Shown piece by piece: positions 1 through 5,370 of a stretch of DNA of 11,832 nucleotides (position 1 is its first letter; each line of letters starts with the position of its first letter). The DNA comes from JAUUZT01 sp964654015 (GTDB lineage: Bacteria; Chloroflexota; Dehalococcoidia; GIF9; AB-539-J10). The stretch lies in assembly GCA_964654015.1 (NCBI GenBank), contig CAZZHQ010000075.1, positions 1 through 11,832 of the forward strand. Reading direction: 5' to 3'. A program made the position numbers and the translations under genes. The notes below the pieces were generated by a model, which searched no databases, was not told the origin of the DNA, and worked only from the letters and a program-made list of their open reading frames with translations.

Positions 1-244
1 TCATCCGGTCCGTCTTTCCACCCTTAGCAATCAGGTGCCCATGTCCACGATGAGTGCTTGTGATATAATCGTCGGCTCTTAGATTGGCGCAAGCACCAGT
101 AGCTACTGCCTCTTCGCCGATGTATGAGTGGAAAAAACCAGGGATTTCACCTGCCTCAAATTTCTCCACGACCCTTTCCTCAAAGCGCCTAATCCGAATC
201 ATCGTCTTGAGCATATCAATCAGTTTTTCTTTTTCTATCGGCAT
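1..244 (-). CDS. Thiamine-diphosphate dehydrogenase E1 component, alpha subunit (PdhA/AcoA type), N-terminal part
   Basis: This gene is cut by the left window edge; 81 codons are visible from the ATG at 244-242. In this family the E1 alpha subunit pairs with E1 beta to decarboxylate a 2-oxo acid (pyruvate, a branched-chain 2-oxo acid) or acetoin using thiamine diphosphate, feeding an E2 lipoyl acyltransferase. The visible residues carry the family's opening pattern: a basic helix with MIRIRRFEE (residues 15-23), then HSYIGEEAVATGA (39-51), then DDYITSTHRGHGHLIAKG (58-75). The start is secure because a GAGGAGG ribosome binding site lies at 253-259, 8 nt upstream. The beta subunit and E2 would lie outside the window, so the substrate cannot be assigned. 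AcoA and PdhA cannot be told apart from this part. Confidence 0.9.
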   Translation of the reverse strand, partial: MPIEKEKLIDMLKTMIRIRRFEERVVEKFEAGEIPGFFHSYIGEEAVATGACANLRADDYITSTHRGHGHLIAKGGKTDRM

Positions 245-387
245 AATATTTTCCTCCTCTCCTCAGTATATTCCATATTTATGAAGCAAAGTTACAGTTG
301 GTTCTACCTATTCCCCTCCTCTCTTCGTCTTTTCCAGAAGATTAGCATAAAATGAAACCAAATAATATGCCCGGATTGGTATTAAGA

Positions 388-481
388 TTATTTCCTCGTC
401 ACCTTGATTTTGCCAGCCTTCATTACCATCTTAATCCTGTCCTTGTCCTGTAGCAGCTTTATATCCTCCAGCGGATTTCCA
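388..481 (-). pseudogene. Fragment: duplicated 3' end of an amidohydrolase gene
   Basis: Positions 392-481 match 4111-4200 in the same orientation with a single difference (400 c versus 4119 t). The match covers the last part of the amidohydrolase reading frame. Read on the minus strand it encodes the C-terminal segment from GNPLEDIKLL through GKIKVTR, then Lys and a TAA stop at 390-388. The long copy instead continues for seven more codons after the same Arg. Nothing upstream of 481 resembles the rest of the gene, so this is a remnant and not a complete gene. It may be what is left of a tandem paralog, or a duplication left by recombination when the two-component region was inserted. Confidence 0.8.
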
Positions 482-490
482 CAGGAACTT

Positions 491-509
491 CGCTACCAAA
501 CAGGTAGCG
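491..509. repeat. Palindrome over the putative -35 region of the two-component operon
   Basis: CGCTACC (491-497) and GGTAGCG (503-509) are perfect inverted arms around a 5-nt spacer. No T-run follows, so a terminator is unlikely. The palindrome sits where the -35 would lie for the TATAAT at 517-522, which suggests an operator or activator site. Confidence 0.5.
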
Positions 510-516
510 GCGAGTG

Positions 517-522
517 TATAAT
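517..522 (+). promoter_or_regulatory. Putative -10 box for the response regulator/kinase operon
   Basis: A perfect TATAAT lies about 58 nt before the GTG start at 580. No TTGACA-like -35 exists 16-18 nt upstream; that place is taken by the palindrome at 491-509. This fits a promoter that needs an activator or is under repressor control. It is inferred from sequence only. Confidence 0.45.
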
Positions 523-579
523 TAGTGCTAGAAGGATGGTGCCGAACACGAATATCAAGCCTATCAGTGAGGGGTAAAT

Positions 580-1254
580 GTGACCAAGATCTTAGTTATT
601 GAGGACGATCCGAATGTCGCCGATTTTGTGAAGCGGGGGCTGCTTCAGAGTGGATTTGAGGTTATTGTGGCTGACACCGGGTACAAGGGGATAGAAATGG
701 CACAGTCTGGTAACCTTGACCTCATGGTTCTTGACTTGATGCTGCCTGACATTGATGGCATTGATGTGTGCCGGCAGCTCCGCGCCAGGAGCGATATGGG
801 AATCGTCATACTTACTGCTCGAGGCGTAGTTGGAGAGCGGGTGCGTGGTCTTGAGGCAGGTGCCGACGACTACCTACCAAAGCCCTTCGCGTTCGAAGAG
901 CTGCTTGCTCGTATTAGAGCAGTGCTGCGCCGACGCTCTCGTTGTACAGAAGGCATCATACAAATAGAAGACATCGAGATTGATATTGAAAAGAGGCAGG
1001 TACGGCGGGGTAACCGTCTCGTAGAACTGACGACCCGCGAGTTTGATCTACTGAAGCTGCTGGCGCAGTATGCAGGCAAGCCCTTACGTCGTGACTTCAT
1101 CATCCAGTGTGTATGGGGCTATCAATTTGAAGGAGAGACAGACCCGGTCAAGGTGTATATCAACTTCCTCAGGCGAAAACTTAACGCTGAGGGAGAAGTG
1201 GACCTGATACATTCGGTGCGTGGCTTTGGCTACATGTTTAAGGATATTCCATGA
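580..1254 (+). CDS. OmpR/PhoB-family response regulator
   Basis: A cytoplasmic DNA-binding response regulator of 224 residues, the usual length for the OmpR/PhoB family. The receiver domain (about 3-115) has the acidic pair E8-D9-D10, the phospho-acceptor Asp52 in VLDLMLPD, Thr79 in VILTA, and Lys101 in LPKPF. The winged-helix Trans_reg_C domain (about 126-221) has LTTREFDLL, the VWGY turn, and the closing HSVRGFGYMF. The start is GTG at 580, chosen because GAGGGG at 569-574 sits 5 nt upstream and the receiver begins at once with TKILVIEDD. The stop overlaps the kinase start (ATGA, 1251-1254), so the two are translationally coupled. The stimulus is unknown. The PhoP-like 11-bp repeat array at 2802-2839 is a candidate target, which would fit a PhoB/PhoP-type regulator. 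Confidence 0.93.
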   Translation: MTKILVIEDDPNVADFVKRGLLQSGFEVIVADTGYKGIEMAQSGNLDLMVLDLMLPDIDGIDVCRQLRARSDMGIVILTARGVVGERVRGLEAGADDYLPKPFAFEELLARIRAVLRRRSRCTEGIIQIEDIEIDIEKRQVRRGNRLVELTTREFDLLKLLAQYAGKPLRRDFIIQCVWGYQFEGETDPVKVYINFLRRKLNAEGEVDLIHSVRGFGYMFKDIP

Positions 1255-2423
1255 AGTTAAGCCTGCGTCTGCGGATTTTCCTATGGTATTCCTTAGTTAT
1301 TTTAGTTATTATCTTGGGCTTAGTATTTATAGCACAACAGGTCATGGTAGAAGGCTTGCGTACAAATGTCGATCAACGACTCGAAGAGCGGACGTACATC
1401 GTAGCTGATGCTATCATGCTCGGCCCCAAGCTCAACCCCGAAGCTTATGATCCTTTGATTGATTGGCTTGCCGAACAGCAACTGCCGTATATACCTGCTG
1501 TTTTACGCGTAGCTGACCCTCAGGGCAATATCCTCGCTACATTTGGTGACATTCCCGACCCCATTGTCTCGCTCATGGATGACCAATTGCTTCTGCCGCA
1601 GGAGCCGGAAGGCCGATTCAAGACCATCAAAAATAGGGGGAACGAGACCCTACGGCTATACACCATCCCCCTGTATGACCCTGCAACCCAAAATACCGTC
1701 CTGCTGATCCAGACAGGCGATACCCTTGCCCAGGTGACGACTGCTCAAAATCAGCTTTGGCTATACACTCTAGCTGTAGGCATTGCCGGCAGTGCCTTAG
1801 CAATCGTGGTGGGTTTCTTCCTTCTTCGGCAAGGGTTCCGGCCGCTTGACAGAATCCTGAGCCATGTACGGGAAATCGGTAGTAAGAATCTTGCTACCAA
1901 AATTCCCGAAGAAACTAACTCCCCAGAGCTTCAGGAACTGACGAATACCCTGAACACCATGCTGCAGCGACTTGATACGGCATTCAAAGCCAGAGAAGTA
2001 TTCATTGCCAGTGTCTCTCATAATCTCAGGACTCCGCTTACGGTGCTTCAAGGGCAAATAGACGTTATGATCATGCAACCATCGGCTCACCAAGAAACCA
2101 GTCAGAGTCTCCAGAGAATGTCCACGGAAGTGCGCAGATTGACGCGAATGACCAATAACCTGCTGCTGAGCGGACAGCTAGAGTCAAACCCGACATTTAC
2201 TCCCGAAGAAATTGACCTGCGAGAATTGCTAAACGAGGTGGTTAGGGAGATGCAGACGCTGACTCATAACCTGGACCTTAAGGTTTCCATCCCCGACATC
2301 GTGGTCACCTTGGGGGACCACGACCTGCTCAAGCAGATGGTTCTCAACGTTGTCGATAACGCCGTAAAGTTCACCCCGAAAAGGGGAGACGTTGAGCTAT
2401 CGCTGATTGACGAAGGGGAATAG
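1251..2423 (+). CDS. Sensor histidine kinase, part up to an in-frame amber codon
   Basis: Membrane-bound sensor kinase partner of the response regulator, starting inside its stop codon. The order is a first membrane helix (about 9-30), an extracytoplasmic sensor domain (about 31-169), a second helix (about 170-193), HAMP (about 193-245), HisKA with the phospho-accepting His257 in ASVSHNLRTPL, and the start of the HATPase with the N box (KQMVLNVVDNAVKFTP, about 361-376). The residue after His257 is Asn rather than the usual Glu/Asp; this is also seen in some working kinases. The frame stops at TAG (2421-2423) after DEGE, before the G1, F and G2 boxes, and resumes in the same frame directly behind it. 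As it stands the product could not bind ATP properly unless the stop is read through. Position 391 is commonly Trp or Gln in relatives, so TGG to TAG or CAG to TAG is a likely single change. Confidence 0.85.
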   Translation: MKLSLRLRIFLWYSLVILVIILGLVFIAQQVMVEGLRTNVDQRLEERTYIVADAIMLGPKLNPEAYDPLIDWLAEQQLPYIPAVLRVADPQGNILATFGDIPDPIVSLMDDQLLLPQEPEGRFKTIKNRGNETLRLYTIPLYDPATQNTVLLIQTGDTLAQVTTAQNQLWLYTLAVGIAGSALAIVVGFFLLRQGFRPLDRILSHVREIGSKNLATKIPEETNSPELQELTNTLNTMLQRLDTAFKAREVFIASVSHNLRTPLTVLQGQIDVMIMQPSAHQETSQSLQRMSTEVRRLTRMTNNLLLSGQLESNPTFTPEEIDLRELLNEVVREMQTLTHNLDLKVSIPDIVVTLGDHDLLKQMVLNVVDNAVKFTPKRGDVELSLIDEGE

Positions 2424-2690
2424 GCAGCCGTCAAGGTGTCGGACACCGGACAGGGCATACCGCAGGAACACTTAGCTCACATTACGGAGCCGTTCTACAA
2501 AGCTGATACCAATCGTAGGTACGGTAGTGGCGGGGCAGGACTGGGGTTGGCTATCGTCAAGCAAGTCATCGACCTCCATGGCGGTCAACTCGACATACAG
2601 AGTCAGGTTGGGTTGGGGACGACGGTCACGATGCGCCTGCCTCTCAGGTACATCTATATGCCGGGGGTTGGCGAACTCAAGGCAAGGTAA
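2424..2690 (+). pseudogene. Sensor histidine kinase, C-terminal ATPase part after the amber codon
   Basis: Continues the kinase frame without a shift (1251 and 2424 are in phase). It supplies the missing HATPase boxes: G1 in VSDTGQGIP, the F box in ITEPFYKAD, and G2 in GSGGAGLGLAIV, ending with TVTMRLPL plus a 14-residue tail. With the TAG position filled, the full protein would be 479 residues, normal for the family. An ATG at 2436 could start a separate fragment, but no ribosome binding site stands before it and the fragment would begin inside the G1 motif, so independent translation is unlikely. Two other genes here end in TAG (positions 3711-3709 and 6667-6665), which argues against general recoding of TAG. 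Confidence 0.85.
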
Positions 2691-2801
2691 ACTCGACATA
2701 TCAAGATTCTCGACCAAGTTCTTAATAAACAACTACTCACTGAACTCATGTAGCCTTGTATAATCCGCCTACCATTAGGTTCTTCCGACAATCACTCATT
2801 T

Positions 2802-2839
2802 TTAACCATCTTTTAACTCGTGTTCAACCATCGTTTAAC
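2802..2839 (+). promoter_or_regulatory. Four-box 11-bp direct repeat array, PhoP/PhoB-type binding site
   Basis: TTAAC, TTAAC, TCAAC and TTAAC begin at 2802, 2813, 2824 and 2835, spaced exactly 11 bp apart, one helical turn. The array is also a 22-bp double unit: boxes 1 and 3 are followed by CATC, boxes 2 and 4 by TC. This matches the known layout of Bacillus PhoP sites (TTAACA-like boxes with about 5-bp gaps) and OmpR-family sites in general. TATTCT follows 3 bp later, so the array would replace the -35, as in activator-dependent promoters. The downstream target is the lipoprotein gene at 3084. The neighbouring response regulator is the natural candidate to bind here. Confidence 0.6.
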
Positions 2840-2841
2840 TC

Positions 2842-2847
2842 TATTCT
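2842..2847 (+). promoter_or_regulatory. Putative -10 box (TATTCT) downstream of the four-box array
   Basis: TATTCT matches TATAAT at four of six positions and lies just behind the last TTAAC box. Transcription would start near 2854 and give a leader of about 230 nt before the ATG at 3084. Support is positional only. Confidence 0.35.
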
Positions 2848-2870
2848 GCTAGCATTCTTTTTAGGCGCAT

Positions 2871-2896
2871 TGCCTCGTTTCGAAAACAACGAGGTA
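2871..2896 (+). other. Stem-loop at the start of the lipoprotein leader
   Basis: CCTCGTT (2873-2879) pairs with AACGAGG (2888-2894) across an 8-nt loop. The stem extends by a G-U and a T-A pair to 2871/2896. It lies about 20 nt after the proposed transcription start and has no following T-run. It may be a 5' stabiliser or part of a regulatory leader. Confidence 0.4.
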
Positions 2897-3083
2897 CTAT
2901 TGTAGCCCTGGTCAGCAAAAGAGGTGTATCGCCGGGAAGGTACTCCGTAGCAGCCAGCTGATGATTTATAGCATGCAAGATGATACAGGTAAGGAGGTGG
3001 TTCCTTTGATGAAATAACCAAAAAGTCCAGATGAATTGAGAGTGAAAAGTTAAAAACACACGACGGAAAGGGAAAGGTGATAA

Positions 3084-3428
3084 ATGAATAAACTAGCTAA
3101 GTTAATTTGTACTCTACTTATTATTTCATTGCTGGCTTTACCAATGGTAGGTTGCGCCAAGCCTTTAACTGTGAGCATTATAGGCCCGACGGAGGGGTCA
3201 ACTATTAATACGTCTCAGGTTGAAGTCAGAGGCTTCGTGTCTGATTCTAAGGCTACGGTGTGGGTCGATGACACTACAGTGTCATTGTCAAAGAAGGGGT
3301 ACTATTCGATCAAGCTTGAACTTGCTGAAGGCGAGAACACCTTTAAAGTTATTGCATCCAGAGGTAAACCGGGCAATTGGAAGGACACGGTGTCCAGGAC
3401 GGTGAGCGTTACCTACAGCCCGAAGTAA
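3084..3428 (+). CDS. Small lipoprotein with one Ig-like/glucodextranase-B-like beta domain
   Basis: A 114-residue protein with a lysine start (MNKLAK), a hydrophobic signal (about 8-20) and a lipobox-like MVGC, placing the lipidated Cys at 24. Met at the -3 position is less usual than Leu. The rest is a single beta-sandwich: PTEGSTINTSQVEVRG, VWVDD, GYYSIKLELAEGENTFKVIA and VSVTY are the strand signatures of bacterial Ig-like folds used in surface proteins. It would sit on the outer face of the cell membrane. No catalytic residues are seen, so an adhesive or structural role is inferred. The start is backed by AAAGGTG at 3073-3079. The PhoP-type array 250 bp upstream suggests control by the neighbouring two-component system. 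Confidence 0.78.
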   Translation: MNKLAKLICTLLIISLLALPMVGCAKPLTVSIIGPTEGSTINTSQVEVRGFVSDSKATVWVDDTTVSLSKKGYYSIKLELAEGENTFKVIASRGKPGNWKDTVSRTVSVTYSPK

Positions 3429-3708
3429 ATCCTGGCTGTTGAAATAATCTCACCGGAAGAATGAGGCCGAGGTTGCTGAGAGCCCAGTAACAGTCACCGA
3501 CAAGGTGTCCGACCTTGTGGCACAAAGTATAGGGCAGATGTAACATTAGCTTGTTTTGTTACATCAATACACAAAACGCTAAATTGTGACCTGCTCCGGT
3601 GACTGTAACCTGCCCTGGTAGTTATACAACTTATTCAGTTAGTGACAAAACAGTTAAGGTAGTCCCATTCTAACAATACTGCCAGGCTGAGTTTTGGGAG
3701 GCAGGCCA
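3429..3708. other. Intergenic region between convergent lipoprotein and small membrane-protein genes
   Basis: No gene is seen. The stretch is dominated by the 123-nt nested palindromic element at 3487-3609. To its right is AT-rich sequence with a weak inverted pair (CTGCC/GGCAG, near 3680-3705) that lacks a T-run and is not called a terminator. Confidence 0.5.
3487..3609. repeat. Cloverleaf-like nested palindromic element
   Basis: The outer arms GTAACAGTCACCG (3487-3499) and CGGTGACTGTAAC (3597-3609) are complementary at 12 of 13 positions. Three hairpins lie inside them. ACAAGGT/ACCTTGT (3500-3506, 3512-3518) has a 5-nt loop. GATGTAACA/TGTTACATC (3537-3545, 3557-3565) is a perfect 9-bp stem with an 11-nt loop. 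CACAA/TTGTG (3570-3574, 3584-3588) is the third. The layout suggests a structured RNA, a miniature mobile element, or a pair of leftover transposon ends. No target-site duplication is obvious at the flanks. Confidence 0.55.
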
Positions 3709-3912
3709 CTATTTTTTAATGAAAAGAACATGAACCGTTTTTATTGAGCAGATCACCAATAAGCCTACAAACCACCATATATTTATGTCCATTATTACAG
3801 GTATTAGTTTGACCAAAACAAGGACTGCAAATATTCCAGTAACTTGAAATAATTTTATATCAAAAAAGCTGAACTTTTTTACCCTCTCATTCATGTATTT
3901 AAAAATTCCCAT
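3709..3912 (-). CDS. Small two-helix membrane protein of unknown function
   Basis: A 67-residue protein starting at the ATG at 3912-3910. This start is chosen because AAGGAGGTGA (3930-3921) is an ideal Shine-Dalgarno sequence 8 nt upstream. The longer frame from the GTG at 3924 would begin inside that site and is rejected. A charged amphipathic start (MGIFKYMNERVKKFSFFDIK) is followed by two hydrophobic segments, about 21-41 and 46-62, joined by a short turn with WW, and the protein ends in Lys-Lys. The form, a basic start with FFDIKL before two helices, resembles small hypothetical membrane proteins found in many anaerobes. No function is known. It has its own putative promoter at 3983-4010 and ends in TAG. 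Confidence 0.75.
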   Translation of the reverse strand: MGIFKYMNERVKKFSFFDIKLFQVTGIFAVLVLVKLIPVIMDINIWWFVGLLVICSIKTVHVLFIKK

Positions 3913-4088
3913 TTCGCAGGTCACCTCCTTCTAAAATATAGCTAATATTTTTATGTATCTACATCTTGAAATGACAAACATCATAATACGAGAACTATCC
4001 GGGAACTATCAAGCGAAAAGCTAATAATATAGTTAAATGTGCTATAGCACCATTGAACAGACATTGGGGTGTATGAGTGGAATTATGA
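3913..4088. other. Spacer between the amidohydrolase 3' end and the small membrane-protein gene
   Basis: Contains the ribosome binding site of the small membrane-protein gene, its putative promoter (3983-3988) with an 11-bp tandem repeat (3989-4010), and a perfect 12-bp palindrome GTGCTATAGCAC (4039-4050). The palindrome has no T-run on the minus side, so it is more likely a protein site than a terminator for the amidohydrolase operon. Confidence 0.45.
3983..4010 (-). promoter_or_regulatory. 11-bp tandem repeat abutting a -10 box, upstream of the small membrane-protein gene
   Basis: CGAGAACTATC (3989-3999) and CGGGAACTATC (4000-4010) are head-to-tail 11-bp repeats matching at 10 of 11 positions. 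On the minus strand TATTAT (3988-3983) follows directly. There is no good -35; the repeats occupy its place, as at activator-dependent promoters of OmpR-type regulators. Transcription would start near 3976, giving a 64-nt leader. Confidence 0.5.
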
Positions 4089-4862
4089 TTATATTTGTAA
4101 CCCAGTCATATTCCTCGTTACCTTGATTTTGCCAGCCTTCATTACCATCTTAATCCTGTCCTTGTCCTGTAGCAGCTTTATATCCTCCAGCGGATTTCCA
4201 TCGAGGATAATGATGTCGGCTAACTTGCCTTCTTCTATCGTTCCAAGCTTATCTGCCAGTTGCAGGTTCTCGGCGGCTACCCGGGTGCTTGCCATGATTG
4301 CCGCCATTTCGGTCATTCCGTACCTTACCATCAGTTCCAGTTCGAATGCATTTGTTCCATGATGATTAAAAGGTGTGCCGCAGTCTGTTCCCATAGATAT
4401 TTTTACGCCAGCTTTCAGAGCTTTCTTGAAACTCTGGATGTGAGTATCATAGGAGGCATTGGCTTTGGCTACTGAGACCTCTGGTATTCCTCCTTTAACC
4501 CCGTATTCGATAATACGGTAGCCGGGTGCCAGGGTAGGAACAAGAAAAGTGCCTTTTTCCTTCATCAGAGCAATGCATTCGTCATCCATCAAAGAGCCGT
4601 GTTCAATAGAATTGACGCCGGCTTTCACTGCCGCTTTCACCCCTGCCGCCCCCTGGGCATGCGTCGAGGTTCTCTTTTTCAACCTGTTGGCTTCTTTGAT
4701 TATCATATCCATCTCTTCGCTGGAGTACTCCTGGTCCCATGGTTTGCTTACAGGGTCGAGTACCCCACCGGTGGAGCAGAATTTAATGACGTCGACACCG
4801 GCTGTTAATTGTCTTCTTACTGCCTCTCTCAGGTTTTCAGGCCCATTTACTATTTCAGCCAT
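4089..4862 (-). pseudogene. Metal-dependent amidohydrolase, C-terminal part after a frameshift
   Basis: The second half of a COG1228-type amidohydrolase (imidazolonepropionase/Xaa-Pro dipeptidase-like, TIM-barrel fold). Numbered from the ATG at 4862, it carries the bridging Lys27 (DVIKFCSTGG), metal His68 (STHAQGAAG), His88 (SIEHGS) and the catalytic Asp160 (MGTDCGTP). It ends with the usual C-terminal beta segment (GTIEEGKLADIIILDGNPLEDI). The frame differs by one from the first half, which overlaps it by 13 nt. Independent translation would give a barrel without its HxH metal site, so it is most likely broken. A ribosomal slip is not supported because no classic slippery heptamer is present. 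The last 90 bp of the shared part recur at 392-481. Confidence 0.82.
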
Positions 4863-5341
4863 TGTGTCCTCTGCATGTACCCGAGAGGAAAGAACTGGCC
4901 GTGTCCACCGGTGATGGAAAGCATTCTACCGGAGGCAACAACCCTCGGACCTTCAATGATGCCGGCTTCAATGGCATTTCTAAGTGAAACGCCCAGGTAC
5001 TCCGGCGAGCCTTCGTCGCATATCGTCGTGAATCCCGCCGGCAGATACCTGCTGATGTGTTCAACAGCCTTGATAGTCTTCATGGAAAGAGGGTCTTTTA
5101 GTCCTCTAACGCTATGGTCAGGAGCACCATCAAGTACAATATGGATGTGGCAATCTATCAGACCGGGCAATACCGTTTTCCCTTCACCGTATATTATTTG
5201 CGCCCCTTCTGGTGAAGAGATATCCTTGCCGATTTTCTGTATTTTATCGCCCTCTATGAGTATAGATACATTATCCGTGGAGTCTTTTTTAACACCATCA
5301 ATCAGGGAAACATTTCTGATAAATACACCTGCATTATTCAT
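4850..5341 (-). pseudogene. Metal-dependent amidohydrolase, N-terminal part before a frameshift
   Basis: The first half of the same enzyme. The start ATG (5341-5339) is chosen because GAAGGTGA (5353-5346) lies 5 nt upstream. A longer frame from 5422 would run into the glycosyltransferase gene. It holds the N-terminal beta cap (FIRNVSLIDG, VSILIEGDKIQKIG), the metal motif DCHIHI with His65 and His67 after VLPGLI, AGFTTICDEG, and the loop SITGGHG (about 145-151). The frame then runs into WLK and TAG (4852-4850). Family members continue here into a segment like the second half (MAEIVNGPENLREAVR). A single missing base between about 4853 and 4890 would restore one gene of about 420 codons. It lies 29 nt behind the glycosyltransferase stop, so the operon is Cdd1-like gene, glycosyltransferase, amidohydrolase. 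A sequencing error cannot be excluded. Confidence 0.82.
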
Positions 5342-5370
5342 GCTATCACCTTCTTTATTATTAGTTTGTC

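Larger units (their letters stand above)
261..579. other. Intergenic region between the divergent E1-alpha and response-regulator genes
   Basis: This stretch holds the leaders of two divergent genes. On the minus side, a TATTAT box (367-362) lies about 120 nt upstream of the E1-alpha start, but it has no convincing -35. From 392 to 481 lies a fragment copied from an amidohydrolase 3' end. From 491 to 522 lie a palindrome and a -10 box for the response regulator. The two plus-strand open frames near 84-355 are overlapped by, or run out of, the E1-alpha gene and have no ribosome binding site, so they are not taken as genes. Confidence 0.6.
2691..3083. other. Intergenic region and long leader upstream of the lipoprotein gene
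   Basis: From left to right: a 110-bp stretch with nothing recognised; the four-box array at 2802-2839; a -10-like TATTCT at 2842-2847; a stem-loop at 2871-2896; then a roughly 200-nt leader. Within the leader, AAGGAGGT (2991-2998) is an excellent Shine-Dalgarno sequence in front of only ATG AAA TAA (3009-3017). An 18-codon frame from the ATG at 2961 ends at the same TAA but has no ribosome binding site of its own. No known riboswitch consensus was recognised. Confidence 0.55.

Noticed and set aside
121..133. 13-bp exact match to 4070-4082
   Set aside because: About one such match is expected by chance in a window of this size, and its offset differs from that of the real 90-bp repeat.
2421..2423. 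Pyrrolysine or general TAG recoding in the kinase
   Set aside because: The Cdd1-like and small membrane-protein genes use TAG as their normal stop at family-typical lengths, and a kinase has no known need for pyrrolysine here.
2850..3083. Known riboswitch in the lipoprotein leader
   Set aside because: No consensus for cobalamin, cyclic-di-GMP, SAM, TPP or glycine riboswitches was recognised by eye; a covariance-model search would settle it.
3680..3705. CTGCC/GGCAG inverted pair as a terminator between the convergent genes
   Set aside because: Only 5 bp of stem, a 16-nt loop and no T-run on either strand.
4853..4870. Programmed -1 ribosomal frameshift in the amidohydrolase
   Set aside because: No X-XXY-YYZ slippery heptamer and no clear downstream stem; a missing base is simpler.
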